A program made the translations under genes and the position numbers. Below the pieces are notes generated by a model. It was not told the DNA's origin, ran no database searches, and saw only the letters and a program-made list of their open reading frames with translations. A stretch of DNA of 13,145 bases from Betaproteobacteria bacterium UBA2293 (lineage in GTDB: Bacteria; Pseudomonadota; Gammaproteobacteria; Burkholderiales; Rhodocyclaceae), in assembly GCA_002345845.1 (NCBI GenBank), contig DDWF01000314.1, forward strand, positions 1 through 13,145, read 5' to 3'. Below, piece after piece: positions 1 to 6,322 of the stretch. Each line of letters begins with the position of its first letter. Position 1 is the first letter of the stretch.

Positions 1-79
1 CGAGGACGGTGATGCCGAAGACGATGGCAACCAGCCAGCGGCGCGCCCAGAGGATGAGCAGGAATTGTTGAAGAGTCAT
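1..79 (-). CDS. epsF: Chain-length determinant protein EpsF (Wzz/PCP family), N-terminal fragment
   Basis: Only the first 26 codons are in the window; the gene runs off the left edge. Reading from the ATG at 79-77, the peptide begins MTLQQFLLILWARRW and continues into a hydrophobic stretch ending at FGITVL. This is the short cytoplasmic lead and first transmembrane helix of Wzz-type polysaccharide co-polymerases. EpsF proteins of exosortase-linked loci start in just this way. The family sits in the inner membrane and controls polymer length together with the Wzy polymerase. The start lies 8 bases after the epsE stop, and the ribosome site AGGA overlaps that TAG stop, so translation is probably coupled to epsE. 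The name rests on the N-terminus plus the epsD-epsE context; another membrane protein of the locus cannot be fully excluded. Confidence 0.7.
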   Translation of the reverse strand, partial: MTLQQFLLILWARRWLVAIVFGITVL

Positions 80-87
80 CGACAGTC

Positions 88-903
88 CTAGAACAGGCTT
101 TCACGGACGAAGATCACGTCGTTGGGCTGGACCGCTTCGTGCGGTTCCAGCGTCAGACGGGCGATTTCGCCATCGGCGGCGCGGCGATGGATGAGAATGC
201 GGCTTTCGGTGCCGCGTAGCGTCGGGCCGCCGGCCTGGGCCAGTGCCTGCTGCAGGGTCATGCCGCGTTCGATGCGGTAGGAGCCGGCGCGTTGCGCTTC
301 GCCATAGATGTAGAAGACGGGGGCGCGATGGACATACACCACGTCGCCGGGGGCGACAAAGATGTCATCGACGCTCTGGTCATCGATGTAGATGGCCGGA
401 AAGTCGATTTCGCGGCGAAAGCGCTGACCGTCGCGGATGCCGGTGACGATGACCGTATCGGCACCGACCGGGGTCTGGCCACCAGCCAGGGCGAGCACGT
501 CGGACAGGCGGGTGTTGAAGGTTTCGAGCGGGAAGCGTCCCGGCCGATTGACCTGGCCGAGAACCGATACCTGGTTGCCGCGCACTTGCAGCACGACGAC
601 ATTGACTTGCGGTTTCTGCACGAAGCCGCCTTCGCGCAGACTGTCGGCGATGCGTTTTTCGGCGGCCTCGACGGTCATGCCGCCGATGGCGACGGTGCCG
701 ATCAGCGGATAGGTGATGGTGCCGCTTTCAGAAACGCGCGTATCCAGCGTCAGATCAGGGTTCTGGAAGACGGCGATGCGGATCGCATCGCCCTGGCCCA
801 GGCGATAGTCGCCATTGCCACGCGCCTCGTCGGCCGCAGCGGCGGGCAAGAGGGCGAGGCAGGCGACGAAGGCCAGCAGAGTGCGGAGAAGGCGGAGGAT
901 CAT
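88..903 (-). CDS. epsE: Polysaccharide export protein EpsE (Wza-like, SLBB domains)
   Basis: This 271-residue protein is the outer-membrane polysaccharide export (OPX) component that passes exopolysaccharide out of the periplasm. It opens with a signal peptide (hydrophobic core about residues 5-20, likely cleaved after the AAAA at 21-24). Next comes a Poly_export domain (about 31-106, with YRLGQGDAIRI at 33-43 and YPLIGTVAIGG at 65-75). Two SLBB-type beta-grasp repeats follow (about 111-165, starting QVSVLGQVNRPG, and about 196-250, starting VFYIYGEAQRAG). It ends VRESLF, close to the usual OPX ending. Unlike Wza there is no convincing lipobox: the single Cys at 15 sits inside the hydrophobic core, so the protein is probably not a lipoprotein. 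The gene lies 15 bases after epsD and 8 before epsF, consistent with one operon. The ribosome site is weak, which suggests coupling to epsD. Confidence 0.9.
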   Translation of the reverse strand: MILRLLRTLLAFVACLALLPAAAADEARGNGDYRLGQGDAIRIAVFQNPDLTLDTRVSESGTITYPLIGTVAIGGMTVEAAEKRIADSLREGGFVQKPQVNVVVLQVRGNQVSVLGQVNRPGRFPLETFNTRLSDVLALAGGQTPVGADTVIVTGIRDGQRFRREIDFPAIYIDDQSVDDIFVAPGDVVYVHRAPVFYIYGEAQRAGSYRIERGMTLQQALAQAGGPTLRGTESRILIHRRAADGEIARLTLEPHEAVQPNDVIFVRESLF

Positions 904-918
904 CCGGGTGTCCAGGAC

Positions 919-1878
919 TTATTTCAGGCGGGAAATGCCCTTTTCCAGGGCGGCGTTCTGAGCGTTGTCGTCAAGTGCGGATTTCGGCTCGGCCGGCGCT
1001 TCAAATGCTGCCTTGGGCGTCTCGGCGGCGGCTGTGGCGAAATCGCCGACCAGCTCGATCTTGGCCGCTTCCTTGAGACGCTTGATTTCGTCGGCAACGG
1101 CCTTGTTGTTGCGCTGGTTGGCGAGGAACAGCTGGATGCGCGGACGGGCGGCGTCGAGATTGATCGGCGCTGCCTGCGAGGCGGCCACGCGCATGACGTA
1201 GATGGCCTGGGGGGCCTCGATCATCGCGATCTGGCCATCCTTGAGGGCGGCGATCTTCGGCAGCAGTTCGATCGGCATCTGCTCCGCCGCGCGGCTGCCG
1301 GCATTGCCCCTGGCTGGCACGTTGTTGGCCTTGAGCCAGGCGGCGATCTCATCCATTGAGCGGGCGGTGGATACCGCCTGGCGCAGTGTGTCGGGGGCGA
1401 TGCCGGCCTTGGGAATGACCAGTTCCTGGATGTTGTAGACCTTGCGCCCGGCGAACAGATCCGGGTGCTCGTCGAAGTAACGTGTCACCTCTTCATCGGC
1501 CGGCTTCGGCTGGGCTGCGGCCAGTTGCTGCAAGTAGGCGCGGGCCAGCACTTCGCGCTTGGCGGCCTCGACGCTCATCATCACGTCCGGGTTGCGGTCG
1601 AGTTTGGCTTTCATCGCCTGTTCGACAGCCAGTTGCTGATCAATGAGGCGGTCAAGAATTTCCTTGCGTGCCCGCGCGGCGTTTTCGTTGGTCACACCGC
1701 TGGCCTTGCTGAGCACGGAGTTGATCTCGTGCACCGATATCTCGGCGTCATTGACCTTGGCAGCAACTTGCGTGGCGGCCGGTTTGGCTTCGGAGGAGTC
1801 GCCGCAGCCGGCCAGGGAGCCGGCGAACAGGGCGACGATCAGCAGGGCGAGGGGTTTTGCGGAAATCGGGGCGAGCAT
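919..1878 (-). CDS. epsD: EpsD family peptidyl-prolyl cis-trans isomerase lipoprotein
   Basis: This 319-residue protein resembles the SurA/PpiC foldases carried by exosortase-type exopolysaccharide loci. A lipoprotein signal peptide ends in the lipobox LAGC with the lipidated Cys at 25. A Ser/Pro/Ala linker leads to a SurA_N-like helical region (about 36-120, including AKVNDAEISVHEIN and the helix EILDRLIDQQLAVEQA). A PpiC-like parvulin region follows (about 125-235, with VTRYFDEHPDLFAGR and YNIQELVIPK). The Ala/Glu-rich tail (280-319) is low complexity. The parvulin core is degenerate, so a chaperone role may outweigh catalysis. It is the first visible gene of epsD-epsE-epsF and starts opposite the divergent CYTH-CHAD gene. 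An AGGA ribosome site lies about 8 bases before the ATG. The family name is inferred from sequence style and neighbours; its exact function in polymer export is not established here. Confidence 0.85.
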   Translation of the reverse strand: MLAPISAKPLALLIVALFAGSLAGCGDSSEAKPAATQVAAKVNDAEISVHEINSVLSKASGVTNENAARARKEILDRLIDQQLAVEQAMKAKLDRNPDVMMSVEAAKREVLARAYLQQLAAAQPKPADEEVTRYFDEHPDLFAGRKVYNIQELVIPKAGIAPDTLRQAVSTARSMDEIAAWLKANNVPARGNAGSRAAEQMPIELLPKIAALKDGQIAMIEAPQAIYVMRVAASQAAPINLDAARPRIQLFLANQRNNKAVADEIKRLKEAAKIELVGDFATAAAETPKAAFEAPAEPKSALDDNAQNAALEKGISRLK

Positions 1879-1978
1879 CGGTCATTCCTGACGAGAGTGG
1901 CTGGGGGAAGCGAGCGTCCGATTCTAGGAAGCCAACATGTCAAAAAGATGACTCCGTCGTGGCTTTCGGGCTTCATCG

Positions 1979-1997
1979 GCCGCCCTCTCCGGGCGGC
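1979..1997. repeat. Inverted repeat in the divergent epsD / CYTH-CHAD spacer
   Basis: GCCGCCC at 1979-1985 pairs perfectly with GGGCGGC at 1991-1997 around a 5-base loop. It sits in the 236-base spacer between the divergent starts of epsD and the CYTH-CHAD gene. No T-run follows on either strand, so it is not a textbook terminator; it could be a leader hairpin or a regulator site. No clear sigma70 or sigma54 promoter pair could be recognised in this spacer on either strand. Confidence 0.4.
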
Positions 1998-2114
1998 AAA
2001 GCACCTCAAGAGGTTGCCGCAGAACCCGAAGCATTCACAAATCTGCTGTGCCAGGTAGAGCCGAACTATTACTTTCGTTAGACTCCGCGGCATCCAGAAT
2101 CAACCGACAGCATC

Positions 2115-3674
2115 ATGGCCACCGAAATTGAACTGAAGCTCTACTGCTCGCCCGACGAGATTGCTCGCGTTGGGACTCATCCCCTGATCACCTCAGGTGC
2201 CGAAATCGGCCTCAAGCGCCTGGATAACACCTACTTCGACACGCCAGACCTGGCGCTGCATCAGGAAGGGATTGCCCTGCGGATTCGCAGCACACCAACG
2301 GAACAACTGCAAACGGTCAAATGTGTGGCCCAGTCGGTGGCTGGTCTGTCTGCTCGTCCCGAATGGGAAACGCCCTATGCCGGGGCATTCGATTTCAGCG
2401 CCGTCACTGCCCCCAAGGTTCGGACTTTGCTGGAGGAGCGGCGCTCGAGCCTGGTGCCGATATTCACCACGTCCTTCGAGCGGCGAACGTGGCGCATCAA
2501 CGTTTCCAGGAAAATTGCCCTGTGGGTCATGGTCGATTCCGGCTACATATCGTCTGGCGATCGTCTCCAGCCGATTTCCGAGGTGGAGCTTGAACTGGTG
2601 CAGGGCGAGCCAGAAGATCTGCTCGATTTCGCCACAGCCTTGGCGACCCACCTGCCACTGGTACCTCATGATGTGAGCAAGGCCGAACGCGGCTATCAAT
2701 TGTTCTTGAAGCAAGCGAATGCTCCGCAGAAAGCAACTCCGAGCCCTCTTGCCGCCAAACAGAGTTCGGCTGAAGCTTTTCATCTCCTGGCCAACCAAGG
2801 CATGCAGATGTGGCAAGCCAATCTCCTGGGCACCCTGACTTCACCGGATCAGGAATTCGTGCATCAGTTCCGGATTTCCCTTCGTCGTCTCGGGAGCCTG
2901 GTCAAAGTCTTCAAGCCCGCCTTGCCGGAGCGCTATTACGCGAAATGGACGAAACGGGTCAAGGCACTGTCGCAAATTACCGGCGACGTCCGGGACCTGG
3001 AGGTTATGCGCTCTGGCATCGTGGAACCAATGTTGCAGAGCGCTGACCCGGAAATCCAGGCGCATGGCAAAGCTGCACTTGCTGCCTTGGAAAACGCCAG
3101 GCAGGAAGCACTCGTCCAGTTACAACAACTGCATTACGGTGGCCCGGTCCTCTTGTTTGCCCGTGATCTGCAGGAACTGGATACCGATGACTTTCCGAAA
3201 AACCTGCCGCGATTCGCTGAAAAACAGCTCTCGGGCTTGCACAGCAATGCGCTGAAACGTCTGGCCAAGACGCTCAAATCGCCGACACCGGAGCGGGCCC
3301 ATCGATTCCGCATTGCCTTGAAGCACCTGCGCTACTCGTGTGAGTTTTTTGCGCCCCTGTTCGACAACGCCGAGATGGTCGAGTACGCCAAAGCGATTGC
3401 TGGCTTGCAGGATGCCTTCGGCTTCATCAACGACTTCCACGTGGCGCTTTCCCGAATGCAGGTCTGGGTAACGCAAAAGACTGTTGAGAAGGAGAGCCGC
3501 ACAGCCGTTGCCGCTTGGCATACCCCGCATGCGCAAGCGGTGTTGTCCGATGCCCTGCATCTTTCCGAGGCGGTGATGAGCCGCTGTCAGCCCTGGTGTA
3601 CCGAATGTGAGCGGCGGGGAATGACGACGATTCGCCGTCGTTTGCAGGAAGAAATCATCATGCGTTTGGACTAG
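2115..3674 (+). CDS. CYTH-CHAD domain protein (inorganic triphosphatase / polyphosphate-associated)
   Basis: This 519-residue cytosolic protein fuses a CYTH domain (about 1-200) to a CHAD domain (about 225-500), the same order as E. coli YgiF but longer than that roughly 430-residue enzyme. CYTH hallmarks are visible: the ExExK metal/phosphate motif (E4, E6, K8), TYFDTPDLAL (39-48), LRIR (55-58), RPEWE (81-85), FERRTWRI (121-128), EVELEL (156-161) and SKAERGY (188-194). CYTH enzymes hydrolyse inorganic triphosphate or act on related triphosphates. The CHAD part shows its two helical halves: VHQFRISLRRL (249-259) and ERAHRFRIALKHLRY (393-407), the latter followed by LQDAFGFIND (431-440). The conserved His, Arg and Lys residues of CHAD bind polyphosphate. 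The tail carries three Cys (491, 495, 498) spaced CxxxCxxC, which is odd. The start at 2115 lacks a clear ribosome site, but ExExK needs it. The gene converges on the H1-like gene. By eye its codon use is less GC-biased than that of the flanking eps and pepD genes. Confidence 0.92.
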   Translation: MATEIELKLYCSPDEIARVGTHPLITSGAEIGLKRLDNTYFDTPDLALHQEGIALRIRSTPTEQLQTVKCVAQSVAGLSARPEWETPYAGAFDFSAVTAPKVRTLLEERRSSLVPIFTTSFERRTWRINVSRKIALWVMVDSGYISSGDRLQPISEVELELVQGEPEDLLDFATALATHLPLVPHDVSKAERGYQLFLKQANAPQKATPSPLAAKQSSAEAFHLLANQGMQMWQANLLGTLTSPDQEFVHQFRISLRRLGSLVKVFKPALPERYYAKWTKRVKALSQITGDVRDLEVMRSGIVEPMLQSADPEIQAHGKAALAALENARQEALVQLQQLHYGGPVLLFARDLQELDTDDFPKNLPRFAEKQLSGLHSNALKRLAKTLKSPTPERAHRFRIALKHLRYSCEFFAPLFDNAEMVEYAKAIAGLQDAFGFINDFHVALSRMQVWVTQKTVEKESRTAVAAWHTPHAQAVLSDALHLSEAVMSRCQPWCTECERRGMTTIRRRLQEEIIMRLD

Positions 3675-3677
3675 CCT

Positions 3678-3701
3678 CCGGGAGGCGAAACATCCTCCCG
3701 G
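3678..3701. terminator. Hairpin between convergent genes, probable bidirectional terminator
   Basis: CCGGGAGG at 3678-3685 pairs perfectly with CCTCCCGG at 3694-3701 around the 8-base loop CGAAACAT. It begins 3 bases after the CYTH-CHAD stop and ends 14 bases after the stop of the opposing H1-like gene, so it can serve both. The trailing T-run is poor: the plus strand shows only scattered Ts about 10 bases later. Termination by hairpin alone is therefore inferred from position and stem quality. Confidence 0.6.
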
Positions 3702-3715
3702 CAGCGCGAACGTCT

Positions 3716-4234
3716 TTACTTTTTCGGGCGCCCGGTCTTGATGCGTTCCACCAGACCAATCGCCTTGGCGAGTTCAGCGTCATCAAGCTTGGCCAGAGCG
3801 CCCAAGGCAGCGCGCAGGATCTCGGCCTTCTTCACCTCAACGCCGGCGGTCAGGGCGCGTTGCTTGAGGGAAGCAAACAGCACGTAATCAGTTTCCGGAA
3901 TGGTGAAGCTGTCGCGGACCAACTTCGGCTTCTTCACCTTGGATGCTTTTTCCGCTTTCTCCACCTTCGGTGCCTCGGCAACTTTTTCCTTGGCGGAGAC
4001 CGGGGCCTTTTGCACCGGCTTGGCAGGGGTTTTCGGTTTCGGGGCAGGCTTTTCCGCAACAGCCTTAGGTTTGGCCGCGACTTTCTTTACCGCCGCCACC
4101 GTGGCGACTTGTTTCTTGGGTTCGGTGGCCATAGTTTCGACGGCGACCGGAGGGTTCCTTTCAACGACCGGTGCCGCAACTTCCGGTGATTTGACTTCAT
4201 CCTTCAGCGACTGGGCAGTGGTCTTCTTCCTCAT
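3716..4234 (-). CDS. Histone H1-like Lys/Ala/Pro-rich protein with C-terminal ribbon-helix-helix-like domain
   Basis: This 172-residue protein has two unlike halves. Residues 1-104 are a disordered, very basic Lys/Ala/Pro/Val stretch (for example AAKPKAVAEKPAPKPKTPAK at 53-72), resembling bacterial H1-like tails such as AlgP. Residues about 107-150 look folded: a short strand RDSFTI (107-112), a helix starting at TDYVLFASLKQRAL, a turn GVEVKK, and a second helix AEILRAALGALAKL. That order is what a ribbon-helix-helix DNA-binding dimer needs. It ends KTGRPKK, whose GRP flanked by basic residues recalls an AT-hook. Similar proteins occur in betaproteobacteria, mostly as hypothetical. DNA binding is an inference from composition and predicted topology. 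A strong AGGAG site (complement of 4241-4245) precedes the ATG by 6 bases, and a TA-rich palindrome lies just upstream, so self-regulation is plausible. The gene converges on the CYTH-CHAD gene. Confidence 0.8.
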   Translation of the reverse strand: MRKKTTAQSLKDEVKSPEVAAPVVERNPPVAVETMATEPKKQVATVAAVKKVAAKPKAVAEKPAPKPKTPAKPVQKAPVSAKEKVAEAPKVEKAEKASKVKKPKLVRDSFTIPETDYVLFASLKQRALTAGVEVKKAEILRAALGALAKLDDAELAKAIGLVERIKTGRPKK

Positions 4235-4258
4235 TTTGTTCTCCTGAACTAGTTTAAA

Positions 4259-4285
4259 GGTATAAACGGTATAAACACTTTATAC
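4259..4285. promoter_or_regulatory. TA-rich operator-like tandem and inverted repeat upstream of the H1-like gene
   Basis: GGTATAAAC occurs twice in direct tandem (4259-4267 and 4268-4276). The second copy forms a perfect 7-bp inverted repeat with what follows: GTATAAA (4269-4275), spacer CAC, TTTATAC (4279-4285). The array lies 25-51 bases upstream of the start of the H1-like gene. It overlaps a possible minus-strand -10 box TATAAA (complement of 4279-4284), with a weak -35 TTGCCC 15 bases further up (complement of 4300-4305). Tandem plus inverted 9-base units suit a cooperative dimeric repressor such as a ribbon-helix-helix protein. The regulator is inferred. Confidence 0.5.
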
Positions 4286-4490
4286 GGTAAGCGGCAGCTG
4301 GGCAACTCAAGTGCACAATATCGTGGTGGCCAATCTCAATGCCTTGCTCTCGCTTGGGAATGGCTCGCATCTTTTTGTGCTTACGCAGGCGGGCAACCGT
4401 CATCCATGCCCGGCGTGCAACTTCCGCGTATTCGGTTGCCTCTGCAAAGTCATTTGAAAGCGCCCTCATTGCCGCCTGCCTTTGCTTGTT

Positions 4491-4520
4491 TTGCCAACAG
4501 CAACCTTCGGCAACTACACT
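4491..4520 (+). promoter_or_regulatory. Possible sigma70 promoter for pepD
   Basis: TTGCCA at 4491-4496 (five of six matches to the -35 consensus) is followed 18 bases later by TACACT at 4515-4520 (four of six to the -10). This would start a transcript about 125 bases ahead of pepD, reading through the integrase relic in antisense. A weak 5-bp hairpin, CCGCA/TGCGG at 4616-4630 with T-rich sequence after it, lies in that leader. The call rests on visual consensus matching only. Confidence 0.25.
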
Positions 4521-4654
4521 GCCCGGGTGGTAATACCGCGCAAGCATTCGAGTGTCCTTGTGTCCAGTAACTTTCATCAGTTCATGCATCAGCAGCTTTT
4601 CCGCGAGCCGGCACACCGCAAGGTCTGCGGGGTTTTCTGCTTTGGAGCCCTGTG

Positions 4655-6121
4655 ATGAGCAATTCCGTCTTCGCCGGCCTGCAGCCGGCCATCGTCTGGC
4701 AGCACTTTGCGACGCTCTGCGCGACGCCGCGCATGTCCAAGCACGAAGGGGTGCTGCGTGATCGACTGCTGGCCTGGGCTGCGGCGCGCGGACTGGCAGC
4801 GACTGTCGATGGCGCCGGCAACCTGATCATCCGCAAGCCGGCGAGCCCGGGATATGAGCGGGCACCGGGTGTCGTCCTGCAGGCACATCTGGACATGGTC
4901 TGCCAGAAGAATGCTGACAGTGTTCATGATTTCAGCCGTGACCCGATCGTGCCGATCAGTTGTGAAGGCTGGCTGCAGGCTGTCGGCACCACCCTCGGTG
5001 CCGACAATGGCATCGGCGTCGCGCTGATTCTGGCGGCGCTGGAGGACACCAGTCTGGTGCATGGCCCGCTCGAAGCGCTGCTCACGGTCGATGAGGAAGC
5101 CGGTATGGGCGGCGCCCGTGGCCTGGCCTCCGGGGCGCTGCAGGCAAGTCTGATGCTCAATCTCGATACCGAGGTGTGGGGCGAGTTTTATCTCGGCTGC
5201 GCCGGCGGCCTCGATGTCGATGTGCAGCGCGCCGATGAAGGCGAAGCCTTGCCCGAGGGCTGGACCGTGCGCCGCATTGCCCTGCGCGGCCTGCGCGGCG
5301 GCCATTCCGGTGTCGATATTCATGAGGAGCGCGGCAATGCGCTCAAGCTGCTGGTCGGCATCCTGCACGATCTGGCCGGTGAGTTCCCTTATCGGTTGGT
5401 GGCGCTGAACGGCGGCACGGCGCGTAATGCCTTGCCGCGGGAGGCATTCGCGACACTGGCGCTACCTGATGCCACTGATTTGCCAGCCTGGCTGGACCGC
5501 CGCCAGGCCGCCTTGCGCGAACTACTGCGCGGTGTCGATGAGGGGCTGACACTGAGCGCCGAAGCAGCGACCGCCGAACGCGTGCTCGACCACCAGGCGC
5601 AGTTCGTCTGGCTCGCCTCGCTCCATGCGGCGCCGCATGGCGTGCGCCGGATGAGCCGGCAAGTGCCGGGCGTGGTCGAGACGTCCAACAATCTGGGCAT
5701 GGTCGATATCGGTCCAGATGGCGGGCGCTGCAACTTCATGGTCCGCTCGCTGGTCGATGCTGCGGCGACGGCACTGGCCGACGAGATCGTCAGCCTGTTC
5801 GCGCTGTCGGGCACGGCTGCCGAAAAGTCTGGACAGTATCCGGGCTGGGCGCCGAACCCGGCGTCGGCCTTGCTGAAGACTTGCCAGCACGTGTTCCGCC
5901 GTGATTTCGCCAGTGAATCGACCGTGCAGGTGATCCACGCCGGCCTCGAATGCGGCATCATCGGAGCCAAGTATCCGGGGCTGGACATCGTCTCGTTCGG
6001 GCCGACCATCCGCGGCGCCCACGCGCCGAGTGAGGCGGTGGAAATAGCGTCGGTGGGTCGTTGCTGGGATCTGCTCAGGGCGATCCTGGGCGAACTGGCG
6101 CAACAGGAGGGCTGGGCATGA
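4655..6121 (+). CDS. pepD: Aminoacyl-histidine dipeptidase (peptidase D, M20 family)
   Basis: This 488-residue cytosolic di-zinc dipeptidase cleaves Xaa-His (carnosine-type) and other dipeptides during peptide recycling. Its length matches E. coli PepD (about 485). Metal and catalytic residues are all visible: QAHLDMV (H78, catalytic D80), GADNG (bridging D117), TVDEEAG (catalytic E147, zinc ligand E148), NLDTE (D171) and the C-terminal GAHAPSE (H456). The lid/dimerisation domain between about 185 and 395 includes RGGHSG. I start at ATG 4655 rather than the GTG at 4652 because GGAG at 4644-4647 is then 7 bases away. The stop overlaps the ATG of the following lipoprotein gene (ATGA), so the two are co-translated. 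The first codons sit right against the integrase relic, but the protein itself is complete. Confidence 0.95.
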   Translation: MSNSVFAGLQPAIVWQHFATLCATPRMSKHEGVLRDRLLAWAAARGLAATVDGAGNLIIRKPASPGYERAPGVVLQAHLDMVCQKNADSVHDFSRDPIVPISCEGWLQAVGTTLGADNGIGVALILAALEDTSLVHGPLEALLTVDEEAGMGGARGLASGALQASLMLNLDTEVWGEFYLGCAGGLDVDVQRADEGEALPEGWTVRRIALRGLRGGHSGVDIHEERGNALKLLVGILHDLAGEFPYRLVALNGGTARNALPREAFATLALPDATDLPAWLDRRQAALRELLRGVDEGLTLSAEAATAERVLDHQAQFVWLASLHAAPHGVRRMSRQVPGVVETSNNLGMVDIGPDGGRCNFMVRSLVDAAATALADEIVSLFALSGTAAEKSGQYPGWAPNPASALLKTCQHVFRRDFASESTVQVIHAGLECGIIGAKYPGLDIVSFGPTIRGAHAPSEAVEIASVGRCWDLLRAILGELAQQEGWA

Positions 6122-6321
6122 AAGTCATTGGTGGATTGGCGGTGGTGTTGGCGCTCAGCGCCTGCGGAGTTGAAACGGCCGGCACGGCGGCGACGGCGGC
6201 GGCACTGAAGAAGCAGGAGCTGGAACAGGCGCAGCAGAATCAGCAGCAGTTCCAGCAGAAGCTGGATCAGGCGACGCAGCAGATGCAGCAGCGCGCCGAC
6301 CAGGCCGGCGGCGAGCAGTAG
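6118..6321 (+). CDS. Small Gln-rich lipoprotein, function unknown
   Basis: This is a 67-residue predicted lipoprotein. The signal peptide is short and ends in the lipobox LSAC with lipidated Cys at 16, followed by GVET, so outer-membrane sorting is plausible (no Asp at +2). After an Ala/Thr-rich linker, residues about 30-62 form one strongly hydrophilic Gln/Glu/Lys helix (QELEQAQQNQQQFQQK and on) with coiled-coil potential. AGGAGG at 6105-6110 lies 7 bases before the ATG, and the ATG overlaps the pepD stop (ATGA), so expression is tied to pepD. Similar tiny lipoproteins starting MK..LSACGV are common as hypotheticals in betaproteobacteria. I do not recognise a function; a structural or stress lipoprotein role is only a guess. 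The gene ends one base from the opposing spermidine-synthase-like stop. Confidence 0.8.
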   Translation: MKVIGGLAVVLALSACGVETAGTAATAAALKKQELEQAQQNQQQFQQKLDQATQQMQQRADQAGGEQ

Positions 6322-6322
6322 T

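Larger units (their letters stand above)
4254..4616 (-). pseudogene. Tyrosine site-specific integrase remnant (C-terminal catalytic box only)
   Basis: An open frame starting at GTG 4616 begins with about 30 residues that are plainly the end of a phage-type tyrosine recombinase: LAEKLLMHELMKVTGHKDTR followed by MLARYYHP. This holds the GH box (H19) and the Tyr nucleophile position (Y28, in the Y-x-H pattern). The part that should precede it, with the catalytic Arg and the HxxR motif, is absent. The upstream codons do not continue the family, and pepD begins there. After the HP the frame runs on for about 90 residues that I do not recognise and that pass through the operator repeats to a TAA at 4254, so this tail is probably read-through of non-coding sequence. 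It cannot be an active recombinase. Between 4235 and 4654 there is no intact gene: the stretch holds this relic and the regulatory sequences of the two flanking genes. Confidence 0.7.

Noticed and set aside
292..1359. Plus-strand 355-codon frame opposite epsE and epsD
   Set aside because: It straddles two real minus-strand genes and the gap between them, with shadow-type composition and no motif.
1905..1960. Sigma54 or sigma70 promoter for epsD around TTGACA and TAGAAT on the minus strand
   Set aside because: The two hexamers are only 11 bases apart, too close for sigma70, and no GG-N10-GC pattern for sigma54 is present.
4259..4285. CRISPR array or plasmid iterons
   Set aside because: Only two direct 9-base units with no spacers and no replication gene nearby; an operator is the simpler reading.
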